Notes: a model not told the origin generated them from the sequence alone. Counted from the first letter of the stretch, positions 1 to 5,182 are shown. The stretch: DNA of 5,621 bases from Alphaproteobacteria bacterium (GCA_030037055.1 JASHRZ010000075.1:1-5621); one strand, 5' to 3'. Numbers and translations are program-made.

Positions 1-114
1 GAAGCCGAGATCCTCGCTCATGAAGCTGAGGATCCAAATGCCGTCGTCGACCTCCTTGATGCCGAGCTTTGCCGGATCCTCGCCATCTGCTTCTGCCCGA
101 TCGAAGGCTTCGCC
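1..114 (-). pseudogene. C-terminal remnant of an rve/IS481-like transposase
   Basis: Read on the minus strand toward position 1, the frame gives AKLGIKEVDDGIWILSF followed by MSEDLGF. This closely resembles the C-terminal block of integrase-core (rve) transposases, typically 'GIKEVDDGIWLVSFMDYDLGY'. The recognisable part lies at about 1-72. The residues before it (GEAFDRAEADGEDP) do not look like the family to me, and the frame is closed by a stop at 115-117, so the catalytic DDE domain is absent in this window. The remnant continues past the left edge, where the last few dozen residues of the transposase would be expected. I see no terminal inverted repeat. Family assignment is from remembered consensus, not a search; IS481 versus another rve family is uncertain. 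It marks an old insertion point. Confidence 0.6.
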
Positions 115-117
115 TTA

Positions 118-436
118 GCGAACCGCGCGAAGGCGTTGGCCGCGGATTGCGTGGTCTTCTGCAACAGCCGCTCTCTCTCTTCGGCATGCGGGCAAGAGCC
201 GTGAGCGCCGAAGGCCCGAAGGACGCAACTGCCACTCGCGCCCTGCTGTCCTGCCGCGGGCGCGCCGGGACATGTCGGAGCACAATTCCGTCCTCCGCTC
301 TTCGATAGCACCCTATTTGGAGTGCGGGCACCGCCTGCGGTCGCGCAAGGAACCGTGTCCGAGCGTGCATCAGGCTTCGCAATCTGCCGTTAATCTCTGT
401 GCACCATAATCGCCGCGTTCGGTGTGGGAGCGCGAA
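118..436. other. Intergenic region with no convincing gene
   Basis: Frames open through this stretch on both strands have compositions rich in Arg, Ala and Ser with no recognisable motif, and look like by-products of high GC. It holds a 7-bp inverted repeat, CTTCGGC at 179-185 and GCCGAAG at 207-213, with a 21-nt loop. A CATAAT hexamer at 405-410 resembles a -10 box, but I found no good -35 partner at 16-18 bp. The left part may be debris linked to the transposase remnant. Confidence 0.5.
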
Positions 437-538
437 ATGACGCCATTGCTGCTGGTTTCAATCATCTCCGCGCTAGGGGCCTCGGTGGGCCTGATCCATG
501 CCATTCGCGACGAGCGCAGAAAGCGCGGAGCGAGATAG
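437..538 (+). CDS. Possible 33-residue single-pass membrane miniprotein
   Basis: The ORF starts at ATG 437 behind a GGGAG ribosome-binding site (426-430) at 6-nt spacing, and ends with TAG at 536-538. The product opens with a hydrophobic segment of about 20 residues (PLLLVSIISALGASVGLIHA) and closes with a strongly basic tail (IRDERRKRGAR). By the positive-inside rule, the tail would sit in the cytoplasm and the N-terminus outside. A good Shine-Dalgarno site, a clean hydrophobic/basic division and a CATAAT hexamer 27 nt upstream make it more than a random ORF. A gene this short can still arise by chance in GC-rich DNA. I recognise no family. It is separated from the PAS gene by 173 bp and need not be cotranscribed. 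Confidence 0.42.
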   Translation: MTPLLLVSIISALGASVGLIHAIRDERRKRGAR

Positions 539-615
539 CGGCGAGATCGTTCCCGCTTGTGCCGCCCGATCCGGCGCGCGGCGGGGACCGTTTTGCAGCC
601 GAGGGCAAATTGCAC

Positions 616-658
616 CGCATTTTATCGAATAATGGAAGGGGTGGTACGCATTTTAACG
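616..658 (+). promoter_or_regulatory. Direct repeat CGCATTTTA-W-CG upstream of the PAS gene
   Basis: CGCATTTTATCG (616-627) recurs as CGCATTTTAACG (647-658), 11 of 12 bases identical, 31 bp start to start, or about three helical turns. The copies lie in the only AT-rich patch before the PAS gene, 54-96 bp upstream of its chosen start. That geometry suits a regulator binding two sites on one DNA face. No regulator can be named, and no clear -35/-10 pair is visible. An operator role is inference. Confidence 0.33.
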
Positions 659-711
659 GATTGCAAGTGATCTGCGACCAAGCTCAATTGTGCGGCAATT
701 CATGCAAGAGC

Positions 712-1389
712 ATGGACAGCTTACTGGCAGAACGCAGGCTGGTCTCGCGGGTTTTTCGCCACTGGTCCGAGATGTCCATGGCGAAACGGTTCGCGAGCAA
801 GGAGGATATCGATCCCTGGCTCGTCGGCGATGACTGGGCGAGCTGCGCGCTCATTCGGATTGATCCCGACCTCGACCGTTCCACCTTTGTCGTCGTCGGC
901 GAAAACCTGTTGCCTCAGCACGACGAGTCCTTCGCCGATAAGCCGATCGCCGCCTGCCGCGGCAACACGCTCCTCGGTGCGATATTGAAGTATCTCCCGC
1001 GCTTCCGCCCGGACGGCGGGCCCTTGGGCATTGGCGGCACCGCCGAACACCGCGACGCGCCTGTCCTGTTCAGAGCAGTTCTCCTGCCTTTGTCCGGCGA
1101 CGGCGCATCCATCGATCACGTTCTTGCCGCCGCCAACTTTCGTGCCCTGCGCGCCGGGGAGGACAAGGAGCTCCGCACGCGGCTCCAGGTCGGCGTACTG
1201 AAAGTCGAGAAGGGCCAAATCTGGAGCGTCTATGCGCCGATGCTGGGCGGCTGGGTGCAGGCGAAAGTCACGGCGGTCGAAGGGGATCGCGCGAGCCTGC
1301 GTCAAAGCGGAGCGATGCAGACGATCGTGCTCAAGCCAAGCGAGATGATGCGGCAGCCCGAACGGTACCGCTTCCTTTCCTATTCGTGA
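712..1389 (+). CDS. PAS-domain (PAS_5-like) protein with C-terminal beta-barrel-like domain
   Basis: The 225-residue product matches the alphaproteobacterial PAS_5 pattern: a helical lead (RRLVSRVFRHWSEM, 8-21), 'DIDPWLVGDDWASCALIRID' (32-51), 'FVVVGENLL' (59-67), 'GNTLLGAILKYLPR' (84-97) and the closing strand pair 'LLPLSGDGASIDHVLAAANFR' (about 124-144, where the family usually has L-P-L-S-x-D-G). Residues from about 167, containing GQIW, GGWVQAKV and QPERYRFLS, form a separate beta-rich segment resembling an SH3/Tudor-like barrel. No kinase, GGDEF or HTH output domain and no membrane segment are present, so it is probably a cytoplasmic sensor or adaptor; ligand and partner are unknown. Start choice: ATG 712 fits the family N-terminus, but AAGAG (706-710) is only 1 nt away. 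GTG 667, with ACGGA at 656-660, would add 15 residues. The longer open frame back to 424 overlaps the miniprotein and looks non-coding. Confidence 0.85.
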   Translation: MDSLLAERRLVSRVFRHWSEMSMAKRFASKEDIDPWLVGDDWASCALIRIDPDLDRSTFVVVGENLLPQHDESFADKPIAACRGNTLLGAILKYLPRFRPDGGPLGIGGTAEHRDAPVLFRAVLLPLSGDGASIDHVLAAANFRALRAGEDKELRTRLQVGVLKVEKGQIWSVYAPMLGGWVQAKVTAVEGDRASLRQSGAMQTIVLKPSEMMRQPERYRFLSYS

Positions 1390-1439
1390 TGCCCGGATTT
1401 GCCGTCCTTGCCGCGATTGGCGTCCGGCGAACCAAGCTC

Positions 1440-2036
1440 CTAGCGTGATCGCGCCGCGCCGCCGTCGAGAAGCTCCGCGATTTCCAGCAACGCCGACAGC
1501 CGCACTTCGATCCGCCGGACGACCGGGGCCGCGTCCATGATCGCGCTCAGGTCTTCCGGCGAGGCGGCATAGTCGAAATCCTCCCATTCCTCGCCGTCGG
1601 GCGCGCGCACTTCGATCCAGCCCGCCATGCGTCCGCCCCCGCGCACGAGCCCGATCCGCCCAATCCACTCTCGCGCGCGCTCGCGCCGCGCCGGATCGGC
1701 GAGAGCGGCGAGGATTTCCGCCACCGCCCCGGTGAAATCTCCGGGCAGGATGAAATCCGCATCGAGATAGAGCTGAGCCCCGTGCTGGAGGCGCGAGAGG
1801 CGTTCGATATCGGCGGTCACCGCCGCCGCCGGCGTCGCCGCCCCTTCGATACGCATCACCATCACGCCCGCCAGTAGGCGCGCGCCGCCGAGCGCCGTCG
1901 TCCGCCGCTGACGCGCCTGGTCGGTGGGCGAAAGCAGGCCCGCTTTGCGCTGGCGCTTGGCGACGCTGTTCACCTGGCTGAGCGGGACGCCGAGGGCCCG
2001 GCTCATGCCCGTGGAGAATCTGCGCAAGGTGGTCAT
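1440..2036 (-). CDS. Hypothetical protein with winged-helix-like N-terminus
   Basis: The product is 198 residues. Residues 7-36 (FSTGMSRALGVPLSQVNSVA, then KRQRKAGLLS) read like a small winged-helix or helix-turn-helix: a helix, GVP turn, basic recognition-like helix and a GLL wing start. Residues 50-80 (GGARLLAGVMVMRIEGAATP onward) form a second helical segment. Phage-associated and uncharacterised alphaproteobacterial proteins have a similar two-part N-terminus by my recollection, not by a search. The rest (90-198) is an acidic alpha/beta region with GWIEVRAPDGEEWEDFDY (139-156) and a C-terminal helix. No catalytic motif, signal peptide or membrane segment is visible. Start: ATG 2036-2034 has GGGGA 7 nt upstream (minus strand); the internal Met11 has no ribosome-binding site. 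The same frame stays open far upstream across purU, but that part is antisense shadow. It could be a prophage remnant gene or a DNA-binding protein. Confidence 0.72.
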   Translation of the reverse strand: MTTLRRFSTGMSRALGVPLSQVNSVAKRQRKAGLLSPTDQARQRRTTALGGARLLAGVMVMRIEGAATPAAAVTADIERLSRLQHGAQLYLDADFILPGDFTGAVAEILAALADPARRERAREWIGRIGLVRGGGRMAGWIEVRAPDGEEWEDFDYAASPEDLSAIMDAAPVVRRIEVRLSALLEIAELLDGGAARSR

Positions 2037-2171
2037 GGGGCGGTCCCCGCCATCGTCGAGAGGAGTTTCAAGGATGCGAGGGACCTGTGCAAGCGACCGC
2101 CGCGCGCGGTCATCCTTCGCTCGCGGCCGGGGCCTCTCGGAGCGCCGGCCTGCTCTGCGGCGAGCGTCGCC

Positions 2172-2199
2172 TTGGCTCAAGACAAGCGCGGCGGAATAT
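2172..2199 (+). promoter_or_regulatory. Weak promoter candidate for purU
   Basis: TTGGCT (2172-2177) lies 16 bp before GAATAT (2194-2199). The match to the sigma-70 consensus is modest (4 of 6 and 3 of 6), but the spacing is acceptable and this is the best pair in the 228-bp divergent gap. It would give a leader of roughly 60 nt. A folate or glycine riboswitch would fit purU, but I could not recognise a conserved core in 2037-2264. The gap also holds no extra gene. Confidence 0.25.
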
Positions 2200-2264
2200 G
2201 GCATTACCGTTGTGCCGCGATCGCTTCCGCCGCCGTCCGCGCGCCGCCCAGGGACAGAGAGGCC

Positions 2265-3128
2265 ATGTCTCAAGACCAGATCCTGCTGACGCTCTCCTGC
2301 GTCAATCGCGCCGGCATCGTTGCCGCCGTCTCCGCCTATCTGTTCCAGAGCCGCTACAACATTCTCGATGCCAGCCAGTTCGACGACACCGCGACGGGCC
2401 GGTTCTTCATGCGCGTCATGGTCAATCCGGTCACGGGCCCTGCCGATCTTGGCGTGCTCTGTCGCGGCTTCGAGCCGATCGCCCATTCCTTCGGCATGCA
2501 CTGGACGATGCGGGCGCGCGCCGAAAAGCAGCGCGTGATGCTGCTGGTCTCGAAATTCGACCATTGCCTCGCCGATCTGATCTATCGCTGGCGCCTGGGC
2601 GAGATACCGATGGAGATCGCCGGCGTGATCTCGAATCATCCGCGGCAGACCTATGCACATCTCGATCTCGACGGCATCCCCTTTCACCACCTGCCCGTCA
2701 CGCGCGAGACCAGGCTCGAGCAGGAAACGCAGATCTGGAGGCTGATCGGGGAGGCGAAAACCGACGTGGTGGTGCTTGCCCGCTATATGCAGGTCCTGTC
2801 CGACGGGCTCGCCGCCAAGCTCGAAGGCCGATGCATCAACATCCATCATTCCTTCCTGCCGGGCTTCAAGGGCGCCAGGCCCTATCATCAGGCTTTCGAG
2901 CGCGGCGTGAAGCTGATCGGCGCGACCGCCCATTACGTCACCTCCGACCTCGACGAGGGACCCATCATCGAGCAGGACGTCGAGCGGATCTCCCATCACT
3001 CGACGCCGGAGGATCTCATTCGCAAAGGCCGCGACATCGAGCGCCGGGTGCTCGCTCGCGCCCTGACCTGGCATTTGGAGGGGCGCGTGCTGCTCAACGG
3101 CAAGCGCACCGTCGTGTTCGCGGACTGA
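2265..3128 (+). CDS. purU: Formyltetrahydrofolate deformylase PurU
   Basis: This cytoplasmic enzyme hydrolyses 10-formyltetrahydrofolate to tetrahydrofolate and formate, balancing the one-carbon pool; in some bacteria the formate feeds PurT in purine synthesis. The 287-residue length is normal for the family. Residues 6-85 form an ACT domain (ILLTLSCVNRAGIVAAVSAY at 6-25), the regulatory part sensing glycine/methionine in E. coli PurU. Residues 90-287 are the formyl-transferase fold, with the catalytic triad present: N192 and H194 in INIHHSFLPGF and D230 in SDLDEGPII. GARPYHQAFERG (203-214) and GATAHYV (219-225) are also conserved. Start: ATG 2265 has AGAGAGG (2256-2262) directly upstream and yields the family N-terminus; the upstream extension to 2172 is not conserved-looking. 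It appears monocistronic here, divergent from the winged-helix-like gene, without the glyA/folD/sarcosine oxidase neighbours sometimes found. Confidence 0.98.
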   Translation: MSQDQILLTLSCVNRAGIVAAVSAYLFQSRYNILDASQFDDTATGRFFMRVMVNPVTGPADLGVLCRGFEPIAHSFGMHWTMRARAEKQRVMLLVSKFDHCLADLIYRWRLGEIPMEIAGVISNHPRQTYAHLDLDGIPFHHLPVTRETRLEQETQIWRLIGEAKTDVVVLARYMQVLSDGLAAKLEGRCINIHHSFLPGFKGARPYHQAFERGVKLIGATAHYVTSDLDEGPIIEQDVERISHHSTPEDLIRKGRDIERRVLARALTWHLEGRVLLNGKRTVVFAD

Positions 3129-3220
3129 GCCCGCGCCAGGCGGCTGTCGCCTATGCCGCATGGCTCTCCGGTTCAGGCTTTCCGGTGCAGGCTCGCCTTG
3201 CCCGATCCTCCCAATCCGCC

Positions 3221-3365
3221 GTCCGTCATGCCCGGGCCGGCCGAAAGCCGAGACGCCGGTATCCATGTGTTGCAACGAGCGCGTTGCGCAGACGCTGCGA
3301 GATCGGTGAGCCCCAAAAGCAGCGCAGGCGGAGAGGGCCGCCGCGCGCTTTGGTATCCACACATC
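3221..3365. repeat. Degenerate alphaproteobacterial intergenic repeat element
   Basis: The segment GTCATGCCCGGGCCGG (3224-3240) to CGCCGGTATCCATG (3254-3267) has the layout of the dispersed palindromic elements common between genes in alphaproteobacteria: a CATGCCCGGG end and a GGTATCCA end. Read on the minus strand it gives the pseudo-peptide 'MDTGVSAFGRPGHDG' typical of such junk. A second GGTATCCA lies at 3352-3359. Between them are stacked inverted repeats: CGGC-CGAAA-GCCG (3238-3250), GCAACG-AGCG-CGTTGC (3272-3287), and CGCTGC (3293-3298) with GCAGCG (3319-3324). It may act on mRNA 3' ends, or be a decayed mobile element. Repeat status across the genome is inferred, as only one copy is in the window. 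Confidence 0.45.
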
Positions 3366-3442
3366 CAGCAGCCCCTCCTCTCAAGGGCGCGGCGGTCGCA
3401 TATCTGTCGAAGTGTCGGCGGGAAACTCATATGCGATCGGGC

Positions 3443-3473
3443 ATCGTTCCGCTGACGATTCCGACGGAACGAT
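3443..3473 (-). terminator. Likely terminator hairpin of the three-gene minus-strand operon
   Basis: ATCGTTCCG (3443-3451) and CGGAACGAT (3465-3473) form a perfect 9-bp inverted repeat with a 13-nt loop, 7 nt beyond the stop codon of the last operon gene. The loop contains TTCCG, which can pair with the right arm in a competing hairpin (TTCCG-A-CGGAA). No T run follows on the minus strand, so it may be a Rho-assisted terminator or an mRNA 3'-stabilising structure. Confidence 0.45.
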
Positions 3474-3480
3474 ACAGGCT

Positions 3481-3780
3481 CTAACGCGCCTGGGACGGCA
3501 CGGTCTTGGAGGCGGGGCTGTCGAGAAACCAGTTGTTGCCGCCGGAGGCGCCGCCATTGGGCTGGGATATGCCGAAATGCAGCGTCGCGCCGCCCAGCTT
3601 GGTCGTGTACCCGCCGTCATTCGTCGGCTGGTTCCGAAGGTTCTGCCGGACATCATCTGGATCGGCTACCCGCGGATCGTCCGTCGCCGAAGGGGTGTTG
3701 GTTTGAAGCGTCAAGGCGGAAGCGACGGGCGCCGCGGCCAGAAACGCGATGGCGGCGGCGATCGACAAACACAGACGCAT
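3481..3780 (-). CDS. Small secreted protein of unknown function
   Basis: The 99-residue product has a clear Sec signal peptide: MRL, a hydrophobic core (CLSIAAAIAFLAAAPV) and an ASA cleavage site after residue 22. The mature part is about 77 residues, polar and probably flexible, with 'DDPRVADPDDVRQNLRNQP' (34-52), then GGYTTKLGGATLHFGIS (56-72), a Gly/Asn-rich stretch (NGGASGGNN) and WFLDSP near the end. It has one Cys, in the signal peptide, and no lipobox. I recognise no domain. Start: ATG 3780-3778 has GAGG 5 nt upstream; the longer open frame adds 30 residues that would bury the signal peptide. It is the last gene of the cluster, 86 bp after the OmpA-like gene, and is followed by a 9-bp hairpin. 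A role beside the OmpA-like neighbour in the periplasm is inference. Confidence 0.75.
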   Translation of the reverse strand: MRLCLSIAAAIAFLAAAPVASALTLQTNTPSATDDPRVADPDDVRQNLRNQPTNDGGYTTKLGGATLHFGISQPNGGASGGNNWFLDSPASKTVPSQAR

Positions 3781-3866
3781 GGGAACCTCGCTGAGCAGAG
3801 CTGCGGGCATCATAGGGCGCACGGGCGCCGGTGCCAAGCGCCGCCACAGCGATCCCGAGGCTCGGA

Positions 3867-4241
3867 TCACTCGAAGCTGACGGTGACCTTATGCACCGGG
3901 ATGCCCGTCGCCGGCAGCGCCGCCGGGACCTTCTTGATGCGGCTCGGCGCGACCCCGGCCCTGATCAGCGCGCGGATCACCGCTTCGGCGCGCCGGTTGG
4001 CCAAGCCCGCGTCATCCGCGGCGTCGCTGTCGCCATAGCCGGCGATGTCGATCGCTGCCGGATGCTCGCTGGCGGCACGCTTGGCGATGAGCCTTACGAT
4101 CTGCTGCGCCTCGACCGTCAGGCGCGAGGCGGCCGTGCCGAAGATGATGACGAATTCCTGCTTTTGTGCGACCGCCGCGGCGCAGGGCGGCAGCACGGCG
4201 GCCAGCAGCGCCGCGAGAAGAATTGGGACCGCCGCGCGCAT
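3867..4241 (-). CDS. Periplasmic OmpA-like (peptidoglycan-binding fold) protein
   Basis: The 124-residue product has a signal peptide (MRAAVPILLAALLAAVLPPC, cleavage near AAA/AVA at 23-25), then one OmpA C-terminal-like domain filling the rest. 'EFVIIFGTAASRLTVEAQQIV' (29-49) is the first strand and helix of the fold. 'IDIAGYGDSDAADDAGLANR' (64-83) with RAEAVIRALIRAGVAPSRI (84-102) matches the 'GYTD...LSxRRAxxVxxxL...G' core. D71 and R84 align with the Asp and Arg that bind diaminopimelate in OmpA proteins; the loop between them is about two residues shorter than usual. There is no beta-barrel, and LPPC is not a good lipobox, so the protein is probably soluble in the periplasm. Start: ATG 4241-4239 with GAGGA about 6 nt upstream. 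It is the middle gene of the three-gene cluster. Whether it truly binds peptidoglycan is uncertain given the minimal size. Confidence 0.88.
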   Translation of the reverse strand: MRAAVPILLAALLAAVLPPCAAAVAQKQEFVIIFGTAASRLTVEAQQIVRLIAKRAASEHPAAIDIAGYGDSDAADDAGLANRRAEAVIRALIRAGVAPSRIKKVPAALPATGIPVHKVTVSFE

Positions 4242-4328
4242 GATGCTTCCTCGCCTGCAGCCTGCTGGCCGGGAGGATGCCGATGCCGCGCGGCGCTGTC
4301 CAGCGCGCGAAGACCCTGCGCCAGGCTC

Positions 4329-4628
4329 TCAGGGCGTCGCGACTGTCCGCGCGCCGAGATGCGCCAGGCTTTGCCCTCGTGGCCCGCTTCCGAAGAACGT
4401 CTGCCAGGGATCGGCGCGGGCGGTCTCGAAATCGGAGACAGGCGCCACGCCCGCAGGCTGCGCGCTGCGCAGCGCGATGGCGGCAAAGGCACCGTAGGAC
4501 AATCCCACCCCAATGACGAGGAGCGCTGCGAGAATGAGGTCGACGAGATTGCCGCCTGGCGCCAGAAGACGGCTTGATGTCTTGCGGCGCGCCGATGCCG
4601 CGGGTACCGGAGGAAGATGGCTCGACAT
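4329..4628 (-). CDS. Small single-pass inner-membrane protein
   Basis: The 99-residue product has a basic, Ser/Pro-rich N-terminus (SARRKTSSRLLAPGG, 12-26), one membrane segment (NLVDLILAALLVIGVGLSYG and following, about 27-53) and a C-terminal tail of about 45 residues including 'SDFETARADPWQTFFGSGPR' (65-84). The basic N-terminus suggests a cytoplasmic N-terminus with the tail in the periplasm, as a signal anchor rather than a cleaved signal. No known domain is recognised. Start: ATG 4628-4626 has AAGGG 7 nt upstream on the minus strand; the open frame extends 74 residues further, but that part looks non-coding. As first gene of the cluster, 87 bp before the OmpA-like gene, it would set the inner-membrane side of a possible envelope unit. 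The tail could contact the periplasmic partner; that is inference. Confidence 0.8.
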   Translation of the reverse strand: MSSHLPPVPAASARRKTSSRLLAPGGNLVDLILAALLVIGVGLSYGAFAAIALRSAQPAGVAPVSDFETARADPWQTFFGSGPRGQSLAHLGARTVATP

Positions 4629-4957
4629 GGGCTCAACCCTTGAAGACAGGAACGCGGGACAGCCGCCCGCTGCCCAGAAAGATGAGCTTCGCCGCGGCGG
4701 GGGATAACTGCCGCACCAGCGAATAGACTCTTTCGCATATGCGAATTGTCGGGCCTGCCGGAGAGGCTGCTCGACCCGCAGCGATCTAGGGCTGCCGAAA
4801 AAAGCGGCGCTTGCGGCGTGATTTGAGCTAATTCTTTCACTAATTCCCAAAGAAACGACACGTGTTTTTCACGTTCAAGTCGAATTCCTTGGCTCGATTA
4901 TTTATGCGCTGAGCGTCTAGTGTTTACCAATCTCTAATCGGCGAACGAGGTGCGGCG
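4629..4957. other. Divergent intergenic region between two small membrane-protein genes
   Basis: No gene is supported here. The left half carries the palindrome and promoter-like elements for the minus-strand cluster. The right half (about 4818-4940) is clearly AT-richer than the rest of the window and probably contains the promoter for the gene at 4958, although I could not pick a convincing -35/-10 pair. It includes the direct repeat CTAATTC (4828-4834 and 4840-4846, 12 bp apart), an ACACGTGT palindrome (4858-4865) and a small hairpin ACGTG-TTTTT-CACGT (4860-4874). Any of these could be a regulator site. Confidence 0.5.
4722..4752 (-). promoter_or_regulatory. Candidate promoter with 14-bp palindromic operator
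   Basis: TTCGCATATGCGAA (4732-4745) is a perfect 14-bp palindrome, about 100 bp upstream of the first gene of the minus-strand cluster. On the minus strand it sits between CCGACA (4752-4747, 4 of 6 to the -35 consensus) and TCTATT (4727-4722, 4 of 6 to the -10 consensus), with a 19-bp spacer. A palindrome nearly centred in a 19-bp spacer is the geometry of MerR-family promoters. The elements are only fair matches and no MerR gene is in the window; the palindrome is certain, the function is inference. Confidence 0.4.
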
Positions 4958-5161
4958 ATGACGGTGGCGAGGCCCCAAAAGGCGAGCGGCGGCCGCGCCG
5001 AACCCATCGTCAATCCCAGATGGCTGGCCGAGCTTGACCTGCTCGACCGACGCAGACCGGCCAGGCCGCTCGCGGTCAAGGTTGCGCTTGTCCTCCTGAT
5101 GGTCAATCTCTTGGTTGCGGCGATGGTGTTGATCAAGCTGCGGGCACCGCATCTCGGCTGA
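4958..5161 (+). CDS. Small C-terminally anchored membrane protein
   Basis: The 67-residue product has a basic, polar N-terminal part with 'VNPRWLAELDLLDRRRPARP' (18-37) and one hydrophobic segment (LAVKVALVLLMVNLLVAAMV, about 38-60), leaving a short tail KLRAPHLG. The layout is that of a single-pass protein with its N-terminal 37 residues in the cytoplasm. No family is recognised. Start: ATG 4958 has GAGG (4947-4950) 7 nt upstream and follows an AT-rich, promoter-like stretch. It is transcribed divergently from the three-gene envelope cluster and could share its regulation. Codon use is normal for the window. The next gene starts 260 bp downstream, with a hairpin in between, so they are probably separate units. 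Confidence 0.77.
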   Translation: MTVARPQKASGGRAEPIVNPRWLAELDLLDRRRPARPLAVKVALVLLMVNLLVAAMVLIKLRAPHLG

Positions 5162-5182
5162 CGCAGCTTGGTGGAGGGGCGC

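Larger units (their letters stand above)
3129..3480. other. Hairpin-rich intergenic region after purU
   Basis: No gene is supported here; open frames on both strands are low-complexity Arg/Ala/Pro/Ser shadows. Just after purU a weak hairpin AGGCG-GCTGT-CGCCT (3138-3152) could help termination, but it has only 5 bp and no T run. The middle of the region is a repeat-like structured element, and the right end carries the likely terminator of the minus-strand operon; both are listed separately. Confidence 0.5.

Noticed and set aside
632..670. A 12-codon leader peptide ending at the possible GTG start of the PAS gene
   Set aside because: The overlap is neat, but the ATG has no ribosome-binding site and the peptide has no attenuator-like codon run.
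1390..1439. A bidirectional terminator between the convergent PAS and winged-helix-like genes
   Set aside because: CCGGA and TCCGG can pair, but the stem is interrupted by internal loops and has no T run on either strand.
721..1668. A 315-codon minus-strand frame opposite the PAS gene
   Set aside because: It is antisense to a recognisable PAS protein and its composition is typical of a shadow.
2037..2264. A folate (THF-II) or glycine riboswitch before purU
   Set aside because: The context would fit, but I could not identify a conserved core or pairing pattern. A covariance-model scan would decide.
1440..3362. A 640-codon open frame on the minus strand covering purU
   Set aside because: Only the final 198 codons behave like a gene. 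The rest is antisense to purU, which is unmistakable, and includes the junk-repeat peptide.
2087..3484. A 465-codon plus-strand frame overlapping purU
   Set aside because: It is the +1 shadow of purU: extremely rich in Arg and Ala, with no motif.
3831..4577. Long plus-strand frames opposite the envelope cluster
   Set aside because: They are antisense to three genes that have signal peptides, membrane segments and ribosome-binding sites; composition is Arg/Ala-rich without motif.
4828..4846. A CtrA site (TTAA-N7-TTAA) in the repeated CTAATTC
   Set aside because: The half-sites read CTAA and are 12 bp apart instead of 11, so they do not fit the consensus.
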